A DNA stretch of 64,000 nucleotides from Acidobacteriota bacterium (GCA_027459505.1 DAIDIE010000029.1:62001-126000); one strand, 5' to 3'; counted from the stretch's first letter, positions 1 through 8,392 are shown. Numbers and translations are program-made. The notes: generated from the letters alone by a model not told the origin.

Positions 1-249
1 GGCATCGCGTCGGCGCCTAAGGGAATTGGCTAGATCGATACGAAAGGCGTAGACGTTTGGCGAATGTAGTCGCGAACGGTGAGCGCTTCAACGTAATGGC
101 TCGTAAACTTTACGGCAGTTGGGGTAAAGACCTGCTGTGTCAAGCACTTGCGAGAGGGATGCGGGGTAAACAGGGGCTGCTTACCTAGCCCGTAACGCCG
201 TAGAGGACGGACCTCGACGCGGCTGGCAGCAACCTCCACGCCCGGAAAA

Positions 250-300
250 GCGATGCTGTGCTGGCCGCTGCAGCAAACCCTTGCCTTCGGCCAGCATCGC
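250..300 (+). other. Imperfect hairpin upstream of the DUF2892 gene
   Basis: The arms GCGATG+CTGGCC (250-255 and 261-266, with a 5-base bulge) pair with GGCCAG+CATCGC (289-300). The hairpin ends six bases before the GAGG of the next gene's ribosome binding site. No T-run follows, so it is not an intrinsic terminator. It could be a leader structure or chance. In bases 1-249 I see no convincing gene. Confidence 0.35.
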
Positions 301-317
301 AATCTGAGGAGGGTCCT

Positions 318-554
318 ATGGAACTGGAATTGAGGTGCAATGTCGGCGGGAATGAGCGGACGGCCCGTCTAGCGGGAGGGATTGCGGCAGGCGTTTTGGC
401 GGCCACGCTGCCACTGCCAGGCGTGCTGCGTTGGATCATGGCAGTGGCAGCGGGCGTCAGCATTGCCACTGGGGCAACCCAATACTGTCCCTTGAACCAA
501 GCTTTGGGCCGGAATAGCTGTCGCCGCAAGAAGGTGTTGCGGTTCGCCGCCTGA
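318..554 (+). CDS. DUF2892 (YgaP-like transmembrane) small inner-membrane protein
   Basis: A 78-residue protein starting at ATG 318, which follows a GAGGAGGG ribosome binding site; a longer frame from 258 lacks one. The order of elements matches the DUF2892/YgaP transmembrane family: N-terminal NVGGNERTARLAGG, two hydrophobic segments (about residues 20-35 and 38-55) separated by a short turn, then a CPLNQALG element like the CPLY..LG signature. In YgaP this module is fused to a rhodanese; here it stands alone. The function of stand-alone DUF2892 proteins is not established. It ends just before a strong bidirectional terminator. Confidence 0.8.
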   Translation: MELELRCNVGGNERTARLAGGIAAGVLAATLPLPGVLRWIMAVAAGVSIATGATQYCPLNQALGRNSCRRKKVLRFAA

Positions 555-576
555 TTCCGCAACATGCACCGGAAAG

Positions 577-609
577 AGGGCGGCCTGGCATCAACCTTGG
601 CCGCCCTTT
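577..609. terminator. Bidirectional intrinsic terminator between convergent genes
   Basis: A perfect 9-bp stem AGGGCGGCC/GGCCGCCCT (577-585 and 599-607) with a 13-base loop, then a short T-run on the plus strand and CTTTCC on the minus strand. It sits between the convergent DUF2892 gene and the beta-propeller gene and can serve both. Confidence 0.75.
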
Positions 610-624
610 GGCATTGCGGCCAGG

Positions 625-2034
625 TTAGGGCAGCCGCCAGATGTTCAAAACCCCACTTTGATCGAGGTCATTGGCGTTGCCCACCGGAAGCACAATCATG
701 CCCGGAGCGACGATGGGGCTGTTCCAGTGGCCATGGCCGCAAGGCAGGCTGCCCAGCAGTTTGCCAGTCTGAGGCTGGAACACGCGCAATGCGCCTCTGG
801 GGTCATAAACGTATAGAAGACCTCCCGCGATAACCGGGCTGGTGCCTCCCTGCTGCACGCGCCAGCGGGAAGTCAACTTTCCCTGCGAAAAAGTCCACGC
901 CTCGGTCGCGTTCTGGTCGGCGGCAATCAGCCAAGTGGCGCCCTGGTGACGCCAGACCACCGGGGCGGTAAACAGCATGTTGTGAGAGGGAGTCGGCACG
1001 CGCTGCAGCGCGCCTCCACGATGAGGCGCGGTGCCCTGAATTTGTTTGAGCTGGAGAAGGCGGATGAAGCCATCCTTGCCGCCTTGGGCAAGGTATCCGT
1101 TGCCGAGCAGCGCCGGTGATGTCGAGCCGACGTCGAGATCGCGCTTGTTGAGTTCGGCGGTGTTGGCCGGGGTGTAGTTGGCCAGCAGGCGAGTGGCATC
1201 GGGAGACAGTTGCAGCACCGCATCCCCCCAGTTGTTCTTCCCGTTCCAGGGACCGTTGCCGGTGGCCACGAAGATGTTGCCCGCCGGATCGAGAACCGCG
1301 CCTGCACGCCCCCAAATGGCGGAATCGCTGGCGGCACAGCTTTTCGGGTCCATTAACTGTTGGCGATCGCTGCAGAGGGAGTTCCAGACATGCAGCAGGC
1401 GTCCACTGCCCGCGTCCAGGATGGCCACATGCCCCTGATAAGGAGGGCGGTCGCCGATGTAACCCGCCGTGACTACGATGACATGGCCTTGATTGATGGT
1501 CAGCGGCGACGCGATCTTTTCGCGTAAGGGCAGTCTGGTGACCGCGGTGCGCCACAGCGCGTGACCATCGGAGACCGCAAGCTTTTGAACTTGTCCGTCG
1601 GGAGAGGCGGCATAGATCGCTTGCCGGCTGGGATCGGCCGCCGGCGTGGCATTGGTAATCTGCCGCGTGCCCGCCCATGTTTTGAAGCCTGGCGGCGTGT
1701 ATTCCCACAGCAATGCGCCGTTGCGGGCGTCAATCGCGATCGTTTTTCCAAATGTGGTCGTGACGAACAGGGCATCATGCGTGCCGCCTTTGACGCTGAC
1801 GCCGTGAAGGTAGATCGCGGAGGCGTCTACCGTTCCATCCAGCTTGATCTGCTGCAGTTTCAGTTTAGAGAGATTGGCGGCGGTGATCCCAGTGGTCTGT
1901 TGCAGCACACCAGTGCGCTGGGCATTCACGTTGAAGGTCGGCCAATCGTAGGGCTGCGGCTTTTGTGCCGTGCAGGAAACCGACCCTGCCGCGATGAGCG
2001 CAAGGGCAAGGGTTGGAATGCAAAGAGAACGCAT
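625..2034 (-). CDS. Secreted PQQ-like beta-propeller repeat protein (putative lipoprotein)
   Basis: A 469-residue exported protein with a hydrophobic signal ending in a lipobox-like AAGSVSC (Cys21). The rest is a chain of short beta-propeller blades of the PQQ/quinoprotein type, e.g. TIAIDARNGALLWEY, VQKLAVSDGHALW, VAILDAGSGRLL, LRVFQPQTGKLLG. The pattern is that of quinoprotein dehydrogenase-like or BamB-like propellers. I see no catalytic Asp/Cys pair or heme motif that would make it a dehydrogenase, so a scaffold or binding role is as likely. The start at 2034 is supported by AAGGAG seven bases upstream. It is transcribed alone, toward the terminator at 577-609. Confidence 0.8.
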   Translation of the reverse strand: MRSLCIPTLALALIAAGSVSCTAQKPQPYDWPTFNVNAQRTGVLQQTTGITAANLSKLKLQQIKLDGTVDASAIYLHGVSVKGGTHDALFVTTTFGKTIAIDARNGALLWEYTPPGFKTWAGTRQITNATPAADPSRQAIYAASPDGQVQKLAVSDGHALWRTAVTRLPLREKIASPLTINQGHVIVVTAGYIGDRPPYQGHVAILDAGSGRLLHVWNSLCSDRQQLMDPKSCAASDSAIWGRAGAVLDPAGNIFVATGNGPWNGKNNWGDAVLQLSPDATRLLANYTPANTAELNKRDLDVGSTSPALLGNGYLAQGGKDGFIRLLQLKQIQGTAPHRGGALQRVPTPSHNMLFTAPVVWRHQGATWLIAADQNATEAWTFSQGKLTSRWRVQQGGTSPVIAGGLLYVYDPRGALRVFQPQTGKLLGSLPCGHGHWNSPIVAPGMIVLPVGNANDLDQSGVLNIWRLP

Positions 2035-2040
2035 GAGAAA

Positions 2041-2692
2041 GGCTCCTTGACGGCACGCTCAATGGAAGGCAGGCTTGCTAGCGCCGCGACTGCCCGAGCG
2101 GCCATTGTTCTCAGTTTATCGCGCACCCCGGGCAGTGCCGCTACATCTCGCACTCGGCTATGAGCGGCGGGTTCACAGGCCGCCTGAGTTGATGCCATAT
2201 CTGCTGACCTGGTGTGTGGAGCGTGGCTAGCGGGCAACACGCAAGCGAGGTGGCTCTTCAGTCACGGTGACGTTTTGGCGCAGTGACCTGCGCGCTTGGC
2301 TTAGTTCCAGCGCCAACAAGCTTCCCAGCACTCCGGCGTCTTTCGAGCCGCGATGGGCGCGAGCGGTCAACCAGCGTGCTCGCGCGCACTGTTTGCAGAG
2401 ATTGCCGCAACGGTAGCTGGGAAAATTTAAGGATATGCTTGCAATGGACGATATGACCATTGACAGGACTCAGTTGTGTGTGGCGATAATGTTCGCTGAT
2501 TTCCCGCCAAAAGAACGGCGCTCACCTGGGCTGGCTCAGCATTTGAGCCGGACGAGGGTGGATTGCGGACTTCCCTAGAGCTGCAGCCGGTCCAGCCGTG
2601 CTGCGGCAATGGGCGTCTGTAAGCCACACTGTTAGCCGGAGTGCGCGCGGTTTAAGGTGTTCACCATTGTTAGTTTGAGAAAAGGACTTTTT
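2041..2692. other. Intergenic region between divergent genes
   Basis: About 650 bases between the beta-propeller gene (minus) and the DUF4214-like gene (plus). I see no reading frame with a ribosome binding site or a recognisable protein. A promoter candidate lies at 2460-2490. Confidence 0.5.
2460..2490 (+). promoter_or_regulatory. Candidate sigma-70 promoter upstream of the DUF4214-like gene
   Basis: TTGACA (2460-2465) and GATAAT (2485-2490) with a 19-base spacer, longer than optimal. It would give a leader of about 200 bases before ATG 2693. Confidence 0.35.
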
Positions 2693-5671
2693 ATGCGAAA
2701 TCGCTGGTTTGGAATGGTCGCATTTGGGCTGCTGCTGCCGGCTGTTGGAATGGCGCAATACCAGCCCAATAGCCGGTACGGATCGCGGCGGCCGTCTCCG
2801 CGGCAGGAGATGGTCGAGCAGGCCTACCAGATCGCCTTTGGGCGCTATGCCACGCCGGCGGAACTGCAGTTCTGGGTGTCGCGTCCGGCCAATGATCCGC
2901 GCCTGGCGAACGTGAATACACTGGTGGCGGCGCACCTGGCCTGGCTGCGTACCGCACCGTCCGAGCAGAATGCGACAGCGCAGCGCGCTTTGCATGCGGC
3001 GCTCAACGGAGTTGCGGGCATCGATTCACCGGCGGTGATTCATAACGCTGTTGTCGATATGCTGGCCGGCCGCAACGGTGGGGGCTATCGGGGCCTGGTG
3101 AGTTATCTGGAGCAGCCGCAGGTGCGGCAGTGGTACGTCGGCTTAGCGCAGAGCGCGAACGGCGGTCAGCCCGCGCCCAGCACGGCGCGCAATGAGATGG
3201 TGGAGCAGGCTTACCAGATCGCCTTTGGCCGTAATCCCACGCCGGCGGAACTGCAGTTCTGGGTGTCGCGTCCGGCCAATGATCCGCGCCTGGCGAACGT
3301 GAATACACTGGTGGCGGCGCACCTGGCCTGGCTGCGCACCGCACCGTCCGAGCAGAATGCGACAGCGCAGCGCGCCTTGCATGCGGCGCTCAACGGAGTT
3401 GCGGGCATCGATTCGCCGGCGGTGATTCATAACGCGGTAGGCGATATGCTGGCAGGCCGCAACGGTGGGGGCTATCGGGGCCTGGTGAGTTATCTGGAGC
3501 AGCCGCAGGTGCGGCAGTGGTATATCAGCTTTGCGCAGCGCTCCAGTGGCGGCGGCCAGACCGCTCCTAGCACGGCGCGCAATCAGATGGTCGAGCAGGC
3601 TTACCAGATCGCTTTTGGCCGTAATCCCACGCCGGCGGAACTGCAGTTCTGGGTGTCGCGTCCGGCCAACGATCCCCGTATGGCCAACGTGAACACTCTG
3701 GTAGCGGCGCACCTGGCCTGGTTGCGTGGCGCGCCCACCGAGCAGAATGCGACAGCGGAGCGCGCTTTGCACGCGGCGCTCAACGGAGTTGCGGGCATCG
3801 ATTCGCCGGCGGTGATTCATAACGCGGTAGGCGATATGCTGGCCGGCCGCAACGGTGGGGGCTATCGGGGCCTGGTGAGTTATCTGGAGCAGCCGCAGGT
3901 GCGGCAGTGGTATATCAGCTTTGCGCAGCGCTCCAGTGGCGGCGGCCAGACCGCTCCTAGCACGGCGCGCAATCAGATGGTGGAGCAGGCCTATGAGATC
4001 GCCTTTGGGCGCAATCCCACCCCGGCGGAGCTGCAGTTCTGGGTGTCGCGTCCGGCCAACGATCCCCGTATGGCCAACGTGAACACTCTGGTAGCGGCGC
4101 ACCTGGCCTGGTTGCGTGGCGCGCCCGCCGAGCAGAATGCGACAGCGCAGCGCGCTTTGCACGCGGCGCTCAACGGAGTTGCGGGCATCGATTCGCCGGC
4201 GGTGATTCATAACGCTGTGGTCGACATGCTGGCGGGACGCAATGGAGGGGGCTATCGCGGCCTGGTCAGCTATCTGGAGCAGCCGCAGGTGCGGCAGTGG
4301 TATATCGGCCTTGCGCAGCGCAATGCTGGTGGTGGTCCATCCAACGCCGGCGTTAACAAACAGCAGATGATTGTGGGCGCCTACCAGACCGCCTTTGGCC
4401 GTAATCCTACCGCCGCGGAACTGCAGTACTGGCTGCGGCAACCCGTCCAGAGCGAGAGCGCGCTGGTGGCTTTCAATCTGAACTGGCTGAAAAATGCGGG
4501 AGAGGAGCAGCGCGCCACCGCGCAACGCGCCCTGCATGCCGCGCTGGGTAATGTGGGTGGCATCGATCAGGACGGGGTGATCAACAACGCCATTGTTGAC
4601 ATGATGGCGGGCCGCAACGGCGGCGGTTACCATGGACTCCTTACCTATCTGCAACAGCCGCAGGTGCGGCAGTGGTACACGAACTTTTCGCGGCAGACCT
4701 CGCAAAACAACATTACCAACGCCTATCTTCTGGCTTTTGGACGTTATCCCACGCAGAGTGAGATGAACTTCTGGCTGCAGATGGCCTCGCGCAATGACCC
4801 GCGGCTGGCCAACGTGGACTCGCTGGTGGCGGCGCATCTGGCGTGGTTACGGGGCGCCCAGGCCGAACAGCACGCCACCGCGCAACGCGCGTTGCACGCG
4901 GCGCTGCCCGGCGTCCCCGGCATTGACCAGCCGGCGGTGATTAGCAACGCCGTAACCGACATGATGGCGGGCCGCAACGGCGGCGGCTATCAAGGCCTGT
5001 TCACCTACCTGCAGCAGCCTCAGGTGCATCAGTGGTATGTCAACCTGGCACAGCGCTCGCAGCCTCCCGCACCCGCACCTCCGGCGCCGCGCGATGCCCG
5101 GCATGGCTGGAACCCGCTGGCGCAACAATTCGAGCAGTGCTTTGGCGCGGTCGGACCGGGTTGCGAGGGCGTCAGCTCGGGACCCTACCTGACACCGGCA
5201 CGCCACAACCCGGATGGCTCGACCACGTTGTACGTTTCCGTGGGCAGCATCATGCATGACAACTGCTGTTTGCGGAACGGCCCCAGCGCGGTCTGGTGTG
5301 GCTCGCACGAGGATCAAAACGTTGGCCGCGTTCTTTCGGACGAGACCATCCATCGCGGCGGACACTGCGCCATGGAGTGGTCCAAGGCGGTGTACAACAG
5401 CCGTGACCATCGCTACTGGATCGTCACGTTCCCGGCGTACACGCCGCAGCACCCTGGCGACGACCTCACCCGCGTGCCCAACCGTCCCGCTACGATTCAC
5501 TTCTGGAGCATCTTTCCGATCGCTTACACCGGTGGGGAGACGGTGGCCAGCCGGCGCTTGATGGCCCCCTCGGGAACCGCACTCGACTGGGATGACGTGG
5601 CGTTTTGCGCCAGCGGTCAGTTCCGGGAGCGGCACTGGGCTGGCCCGGGTTCGTGGGGCATTTGTAAGTAA
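2693..5671 (+). CDS. Secreted protein with six DUF4214-like tandem repeats and a Cys-rich C-terminal domain
   Basis: A 992-residue protein starting at ATG 2693, seven bases after AAAAGGA, with a signal peptide (MRNRWFGMVAFGLLLPAVGMAQ). It contains six repeats of about 130 residues, each beginning near EQAYQIAFGR.PTPAELQFW and ending GGGYRGLVSYLEQPQVRQWY. The first part of each unit resembles DUF4214 (Y...LGR.P...E..yW). Repeats 1-4 are nearly identical in DNA, with periods of 387, 390 and 390 bases; repeats 5 and 6 have diverged and lost residues. The last 170 residues are different and hold eight cysteines (QCFG, GCEG, NCCL, WCGS, HCAM, FCAS, GICK), likely disulfide-bonded outside the cytoplasm; I do not recognise this domain. 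A role in surface structure or adhesion is a guess from architecture only. Confidence 0.8.
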   Translation: MRNRWFGMVAFGLLLPAVGMAQYQPNSRYGSRRPSPRQEMVEQAYQIAFGRYATPAELQFWVSRPANDPRLANVNTLVAAHLAWLRTAPSEQNATAQRALHAALNGVAGIDSPAVIHNAVVDMLAGRNGGGYRGLVSYLEQPQVRQWYVGLAQSANGGQPAPSTARNEMVEQAYQIAFGRNPTPAELQFWVSRPANDPRLANVNTLVAAHLAWLRTAPSEQNATAQRALHAALNGVAGIDSPAVIHNAVGDMLAGRNGGGYRGLVSYLEQPQVRQWYISFAQRSSGGGQTAPSTARNQMVEQAYQIAFGRNPTPAELQFWVSRPANDPRMANVNTLVAAHLAWLRGAPTEQNATAERALHAALNGVAGIDSPAVIHNAVGDMLAGRNGGGYRGLVSYLEQPQVRQWYISFAQRSSGGGQTAPSTARNQMVEQAYEIAFGRNPTPAELQFWVSRPANDPRMANVNTLVAAHLAWLRGAPAEQNATAQRALHAALNGVAGIDSPAVIHNAVVDMLAGRNGGGYRGLVSYLEQPQVRQWYIGLAQRNAGGGPSNAGVNKQQMIVGAYQTAFGRNPTAAELQYWLRQPVQSESALVAFNLNWLKNAGEEQRATAQRALHAALGNVGGIDQDGVINNAIVDMMAGRNGGGYHGLLTYLQQPQVRQWYTNFSRQTSQNNITNAYLLAFGRYPTQSEMNFWLQMASRNDPRLANVDSLVAAHLAWLRGAQAEQHATAQRALHAALPGVPGIDQPAVISNAVTDMMAGRNGGGYQGLFTYLQQPQVHQWYVNLAQRSQPPAPAPPAPRDARHGWNPLAQQFEQCFGAVGPGCEGVSSGPYLTPARHNPDGSTTLYVSVGSIMHDNCCLRNGPSAVWCGSHEDQNVGRVLSDETIHRGGHCAMEWSKAVYNSRDHRYWIVTFPAYTPQHPGDDLTRVPNRPATIHFWSIFPIAYTGGETVASRRLMAPSGTALDWDDVAFCASGQFRERHWAGPGSWGICK
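2806..4366 (+). repeat. Four near-identical 387-390-bp coding repeats
   Basis: The anchor CTGCAGTTCTGGGTGTCGCG recurs at 2864, 3251, 3641 and 4031. Long stretches between anchors are identical even at synonymous positions. A fifth diverged unit has its CTGCAGTACTGG at 4421 and a sixth lies near 4760. Silent-site identity indicates recent duplication or ongoing gene conversion. Confidence 0.9.
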
Positions 5672-5737
5672 ACGACGTATATAAACGGCGGCAGCGGCGA
5701 TCAGCCAGCTGTTGCGCTCACTTGATAACAACCCCAG

Positions 5738-5768
5738 GCGCCGCCGGTCTTCGACCGGCGGCGCTTTT
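5738..5768 (+). terminator. Intrinsic terminator of the DUF4214-like gene
   Basis: A perfect 12-bp stem (5738-5749 with 5753-5764) with a three-base TTC loop followed by TTTT, 67 bases after the stop codon. Confidence 0.9.
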
Positions 5769-5774
5769 CTGTCT

Positions 5775-5975
5775 GGCTACAAGGCGGGACGGGGCGCGGA
5801 GGCTGCGCAGCTTTTGTTTATTCAATTCCGGCTGCCGGCTAACCCGGCATACGCTCGCAAAGCCTCGCTATGCCGGGCTAGTCTTGCCCGGCGCCGGACA
5901 GTGTCGCGGTGGTTGGCTTGCTGGCAGGCGCGCTGGCTGGGACGGAGTAACGCGCGGGTTGGCGGATTGGCAGAC
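5775..5975 (+). repeat. 201-bp intergenic direct repeat, copy A
   Basis: It matches 6433-6633 with no indels and six mismatches (about 97% identity). It includes an inverted repeat CCCGGCATA...TATGCCGGG with a 17-base loop. No protein-coding signal is evident. Confidence 0.9.
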
Positions 5976-6074
5976 ATTGGAGATAGGAGTCAGGGGTAGG
6001 GTGGTGGCGGAATTCTATGGTCCACAGGTTGCGGTGCGTGACGGTTTACCATCGTTTTCCGTTCACACTGAACT

Positions 6075-6170
6075 GTGCACAGTTCATCGTGAGGCGTTGC
6101 GGTTGGTCCGCGGCGCGGTTGACCTTGGCGGTTTTCCCACTCAACAAAAAACGTTGAGTGGGGCCCCCGG
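6075..6170 (+). repeat. Dispersed hairpin-containing repeat, copy 1
   Basis: It aligns with 8536-8630 over about 95 bases (one indel, several substitutions), from a shared GTGCACAG to a shared ACAAAAAACGTTGAGTGG. Copy 1 forms a perfect 10-bp hairpin CCCACTCAAC/GTTGAGTGGG with loop AAAAAAC. Confidence 0.7.
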
Positions 6171-6432
6171 CAGCGATTAGGGGGACGGGCGGGTCAGTCT
6201 GCGTTTATCCCGTCTGTTCCGCTTAACTGGTGATCAGGCGGCGGCGAATTACGCATAGCTTGCGCTCGCTATATGGGATCGTTTACCGCGCGGCTTACCA
6301 GCGACGTTGTCGCTGGCCACTATCCGGGGCGTGGCTCCGCCACGCGGTTTGTGGAGGCATGAAACGGTAACGGCAGCGCGGCAGGCCGGTTGGCGCCGGG
6401 GCCGCGTCCCGTCTGGGGCGGGACGGGCTTTC

Positions 6433-6633
6433 GGCTGCAAGGCGGGACGGGGCGCGGAGGCTGCGCAGCTTTTGTTTATTCAATTCCGGCTGCTGGCTAA
6501 CCCGGCATACGCTCGCAAAGCCTCGCTATGCCGGGCTAGTCTTGCCCGACGCCGGACAGTGTCGCTGTGGTTGGCTTTCTGGCAGGCGCGCTGGCTGGGA
6601 CGGAGTAACGCGCGGGTTGGCGGATTGACAGAC
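6433..6633 (+). repeat. 201-bp intergenic direct repeat, copy B
   Basis: The second copy of the 5775-5975 repeat, 658 bases downstream in the same orientation and gap-free. The sequences on either side differ, so the repeat edges are sharp. Confidence 0.9.
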
Positions 6634-6731
6634 GGGTACGGACCGGGCGCATACCTGAGCCGGGGGGAGATTCCTGACACTGAGCCGGGGGAGGGGAGGC
6701 GGGGTCGGGGGTGAAGGGCTGCGTTTGGCAG

Positions 6732-6771
6732 AAAAAAAGCGGCCGGCGGGAGGGTGCTCCCGGCGGCCGCT
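6732..6771 (-). terminator. Intrinsic terminator of the GH16 gene
   Basis: A 15-bp stem with one mismatch (6738-6752 with 6757-6771), a four-base loop and, on the minus strand, a run of seven T. It lies about 165 bases past the GH16 stop codon. Confidence 0.8.
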
Positions 6772-6851
6772 CTGTTGCATGCGAGCAATTTTGCCTGCGG
6801 GCTCCGTTGCCCGTGGTGAGCTGTGTTGCTTGTGGGCGGGATGGGTTGGAT

Positions 6852-6898
6852 GTAACATCTTAGCCGTTTCGGTTTTGCTGAAACGGCTAAGATGCTAC
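6852..6898. other. Long near-perfect hairpin downstream of the GH16 gene
   Basis: CATCTTAGCCGTTTC (6856-6870) pairs perfectly with 6880-6894 across a nine-base loop, and GTA/TAC extends the stem past one mismatch. There is no T-run on either side, so it is not a simple terminator. It may stabilise the 3' end of the GH16 transcript or be a mobile palindrome remnant. Confidence 0.6.
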
Positions 6899-6900
6899 GG

Positions 6901-6938
6901 GTCAGGGATCAAAGGTCAGAGATCAGTGTCAGGGATCA
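6901..6938 (+). repeat. Three short tandem-like repeats at the GH16 stop codon
   Basis: GTCAGGGATCA (6901), GTCAGAGATCA (6915) and GTCAGGGATCA (6928) are spaced 13-14 bases apart. The last copy overlaps the GH16 stop codon. Confidence 0.6.
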
Positions 6939-8264
6939 GGGCTCCTGAACTAACTGGAACATCTGGGCTCCGGTTTGGTTACAGGTCCACTGGTCGAGCT
7001 GCACTCCGTTTTGGGTCGAGGCGCCAGGGGTATCCAGGCAGAGGCCGCTGTAGCGGTTCACGAACTGGAAGCTGCCTCCTACCTGCTGTGGCGCCCACTG
7101 CTGGTTGCTGCCGCCGCCATACGACCAGAGCTGGATGCCGGTGCCGCTGGAACCGGACCAGCCAGTGTCATCCCAAACTAAACCGGCGTTGCGGCTGATC
7201 ACTTTGTAGTAGCCGCTGTCGGTGGGCTGGAACTGCCACTCCTGGTTGTACTGATCGGTGCCGCACTGCCACTGCTGCACCTTCGTGCCGTTGGATGTGC
7301 CCCAAGCGTCGTCATCTACGCAGGAGCCGCTGTTCTGGTTGATCACCTGGTACCAGGCGTTGGGGTTGATCGACCCGGCGCCGCCCTGCCATTTGCGGAT
7401 GCGGACGTAATCGATCTTCATTTCCGCCGGCCAGGGAGTGCTCGCGTCCGGGCCAGGCGAGGGCCAGTTGCCGCCTACCGCGAGGTTGAGCAGCAGGAAG
7501 AAGTTGCCGTTATCGAATTCCCATGTGCCGCCGCTACTGCTTGGTGTGAGAGTCACAAAAGGATGGGTGTAATCATCCACAAAGAACTGCACCGTCTGCG
7601 GATACCAGTTCACGCCGTAGATATGGTAAGCGCTGTTGATGGGAGAGGAGACCCCGGTCTGGTTACCGGTGTTAAAGCCGTTGGCGCCGTGTAATGAGCT
7701 CTGGATGGTGCTGTTGCCCATCTGCGGGACGTTTTCCATCATGTCAATCTCGCCGCAGGCGGGCCAACTGGTGCCGGTCATGATGGAGTTGCCCAACATC
7801 CAGAAGGCGGGCCACAATCCGTCTCCGTAGGGAACAATCATGCGGCCTTCGATCAAGCCGTACTGGGTGGAAATATTAGGGTAGGAACGCAGGCGGGCGG
7901 AGGTGTAGGTGCTGCCCACCGGGAAGGCCTTGATCACCAGGTTGCCGTTGCCGTCCTGATAGGCGTTGGGATTGCTGGAACTGCAGGGATAGTTGTTGTC
8001 GCCGTAAGGGCAGTAGTACTCCAGCTCACTGTTGCCCCAGCCGTTGTTGTTGCCGGTCTCCATGAACCAGTTGTAGGTGTTGGGCGAGCCGTAGCCGCCG
8101 TTGAACTCATCGTTCCAGGTCATGTTGTAGACTTGGGCCCGAGCTTGCTGTTTGCCCACCAGAAAAATCGCGACCAGCACGGCCAGGGTGGCCATGCATC
8201 TGTACGACCATCGATTTGCCCCTCGACAGGACTGCTTACCAGCCACGAATCGATTGCAGCGCAT
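6936..8264 (-). CDS. Secreted GH16 endo-beta-glucanase with C-terminal ricin-type (CBM13-like) domain
   Basis: A 442-residue exported glycoside hydrolase. The start at 8264 follows AGAGGAG; a longer frame to 8345 has no such site. The signal peptide (hydrophobic about residues 24-36) ends at ARAQ. The GH16 domain spans about residues 45-315 and carries the catalytic signature GEIDMMEN (171-178; nucleophile Glu172, acid/base Glu177), with the usual WPAFWML just before it. Residues about 322-442 form a ricin-type beta-trefoil with QW motifs (KVQQWQC, IQLWSYG, VQLDQWTC). GH16 enzymes of this type cut beta-1,3/1,4-glucans such as laminarin or lichenin; the exact substrate is not visible here. The gene is monocistronic, with a LacI-type operator inside its promoter. 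Confidence 0.93.
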   Translation of the reverse strand: MRCNRFVAGKQSCRGANRWSYRCMATLAVLVAIFLVGKQQARAQVYNMTWNDEFNGGYGSPNTYNWFMETGNNNGWGNSELEYYCPYGDNNYPCSSSNPNAYQDGNGNLVIKAFPVGSTYTSARLRSYPNISTQYGLIEGRMIVPYGDGLWPAFWMLGNSIMTGTSWPACGEIDMMENVPQMGNSTIQSSLHGANGFNTGNQTGVSSPINSAYHIYGVNWYPQTVQFFVDDYTHPFVTLTPSSSGGTWEFDNGNFFLLLNLAVGGNWPSPGPDASTPWPAEMKIDYVRIRKWQGGAGSINPNAWYQVINQNSGSCVDDDAWGTSNGTKVQQWQCGTDQYNQEWQFQPTDSGYYKVISRNAGLVWDDTGWSGSSGTGIQLWSYGGGSNQQWAPQQVGGSFQFVNRYSGLCLDTPGASTQNGVQLDQWTCNQTGAQMFQLVQEP

Positions 8265-8363
8265 AACGCGTTCGCTCCTCTGGATACCGCTTGATGTCTG
8301 ATCGGTGTCGCCCGCTGCGTCATCCAGCGCGACTTGCCGTGCCACACCGCACAGTCAGGGGTC

Positions 8364-8392
8364 ATTCTGCAAGCGCTTGCACCGGGGTTCAA
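8364..8392 (-). promoter_or_regulatory. Promoter with embedded LacI-family operator upstream of the GH16 gene
   Basis: On the minus strand TTGAAC (8392-8387) and CAGAAT (8369-8364) have a 17-base spacer, each matching four of six consensus bases. The perfect 14-bp palindrome TGCAAGCGCTTGCA (8368-8381), typical of LacI-family operators (central CG, TG...CA ends), fills the spacer. Repressor binding there would block polymerase and make the glucanase sugar-inducible. No LacI-type regulator gene is in the window. Confidence 0.7.

Larger units (their letters stand above)
5769..6731. other. Gene-free, structure-rich intergenic region
   Basis: Nearly 1 kb without a credible gene. It contains both copies of a 201-bp direct repeat, one copy of a dispersed hairpin repeat (6075-6170) and several perfect hairpins: CCAGCGAC/GTCGCTGG at 6298-6316, GCGTGGC/GCCACGC at 6329-6345, and CCCACTCAAC/GTTGAGTGGG at 6136-6162. 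Short reading frames here have no ribosome binding site and are repeated only because the DNA is repeated. Confidence 0.6.

Noticed and set aside
30-302. Possible 90-residue minus-strand gene at the window start
   Set aside because: No ribosome binding site, no recognisable motif, and it crosses the hairpin and promoter region of the DUF2892 gene.
803-1708. Second minus-strand frame inside the beta-propeller gene
   Set aside because: Shifted-frame translation of a real gene; Arg/Gly/Ala-rich with no signal, domain or start site.
2806-4366. Regular long repeats considered as a CRISPR or satellite array
   Set aside because: The period is about 390 bases, in frame, and encodes a continuous secreted protein with repeated domains. 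There are no short repeats with unique spacers.
3143-4837. Long open frame on the minus strand opposite the DUF4214-like repeats (about 560 codons)
   Set aside because: It is opposite a clear gene, repeats only because the DNA repeats, has no ribosome binding site and encodes low-complexity Arg/His-rich sequence typical of antisense frames in GC-rich DNA.
6725-7198. Plus-strand frame over the GH16 3' end
   Set aside because: Runs across the terminator and antisense to the ricin domain; no start signal.
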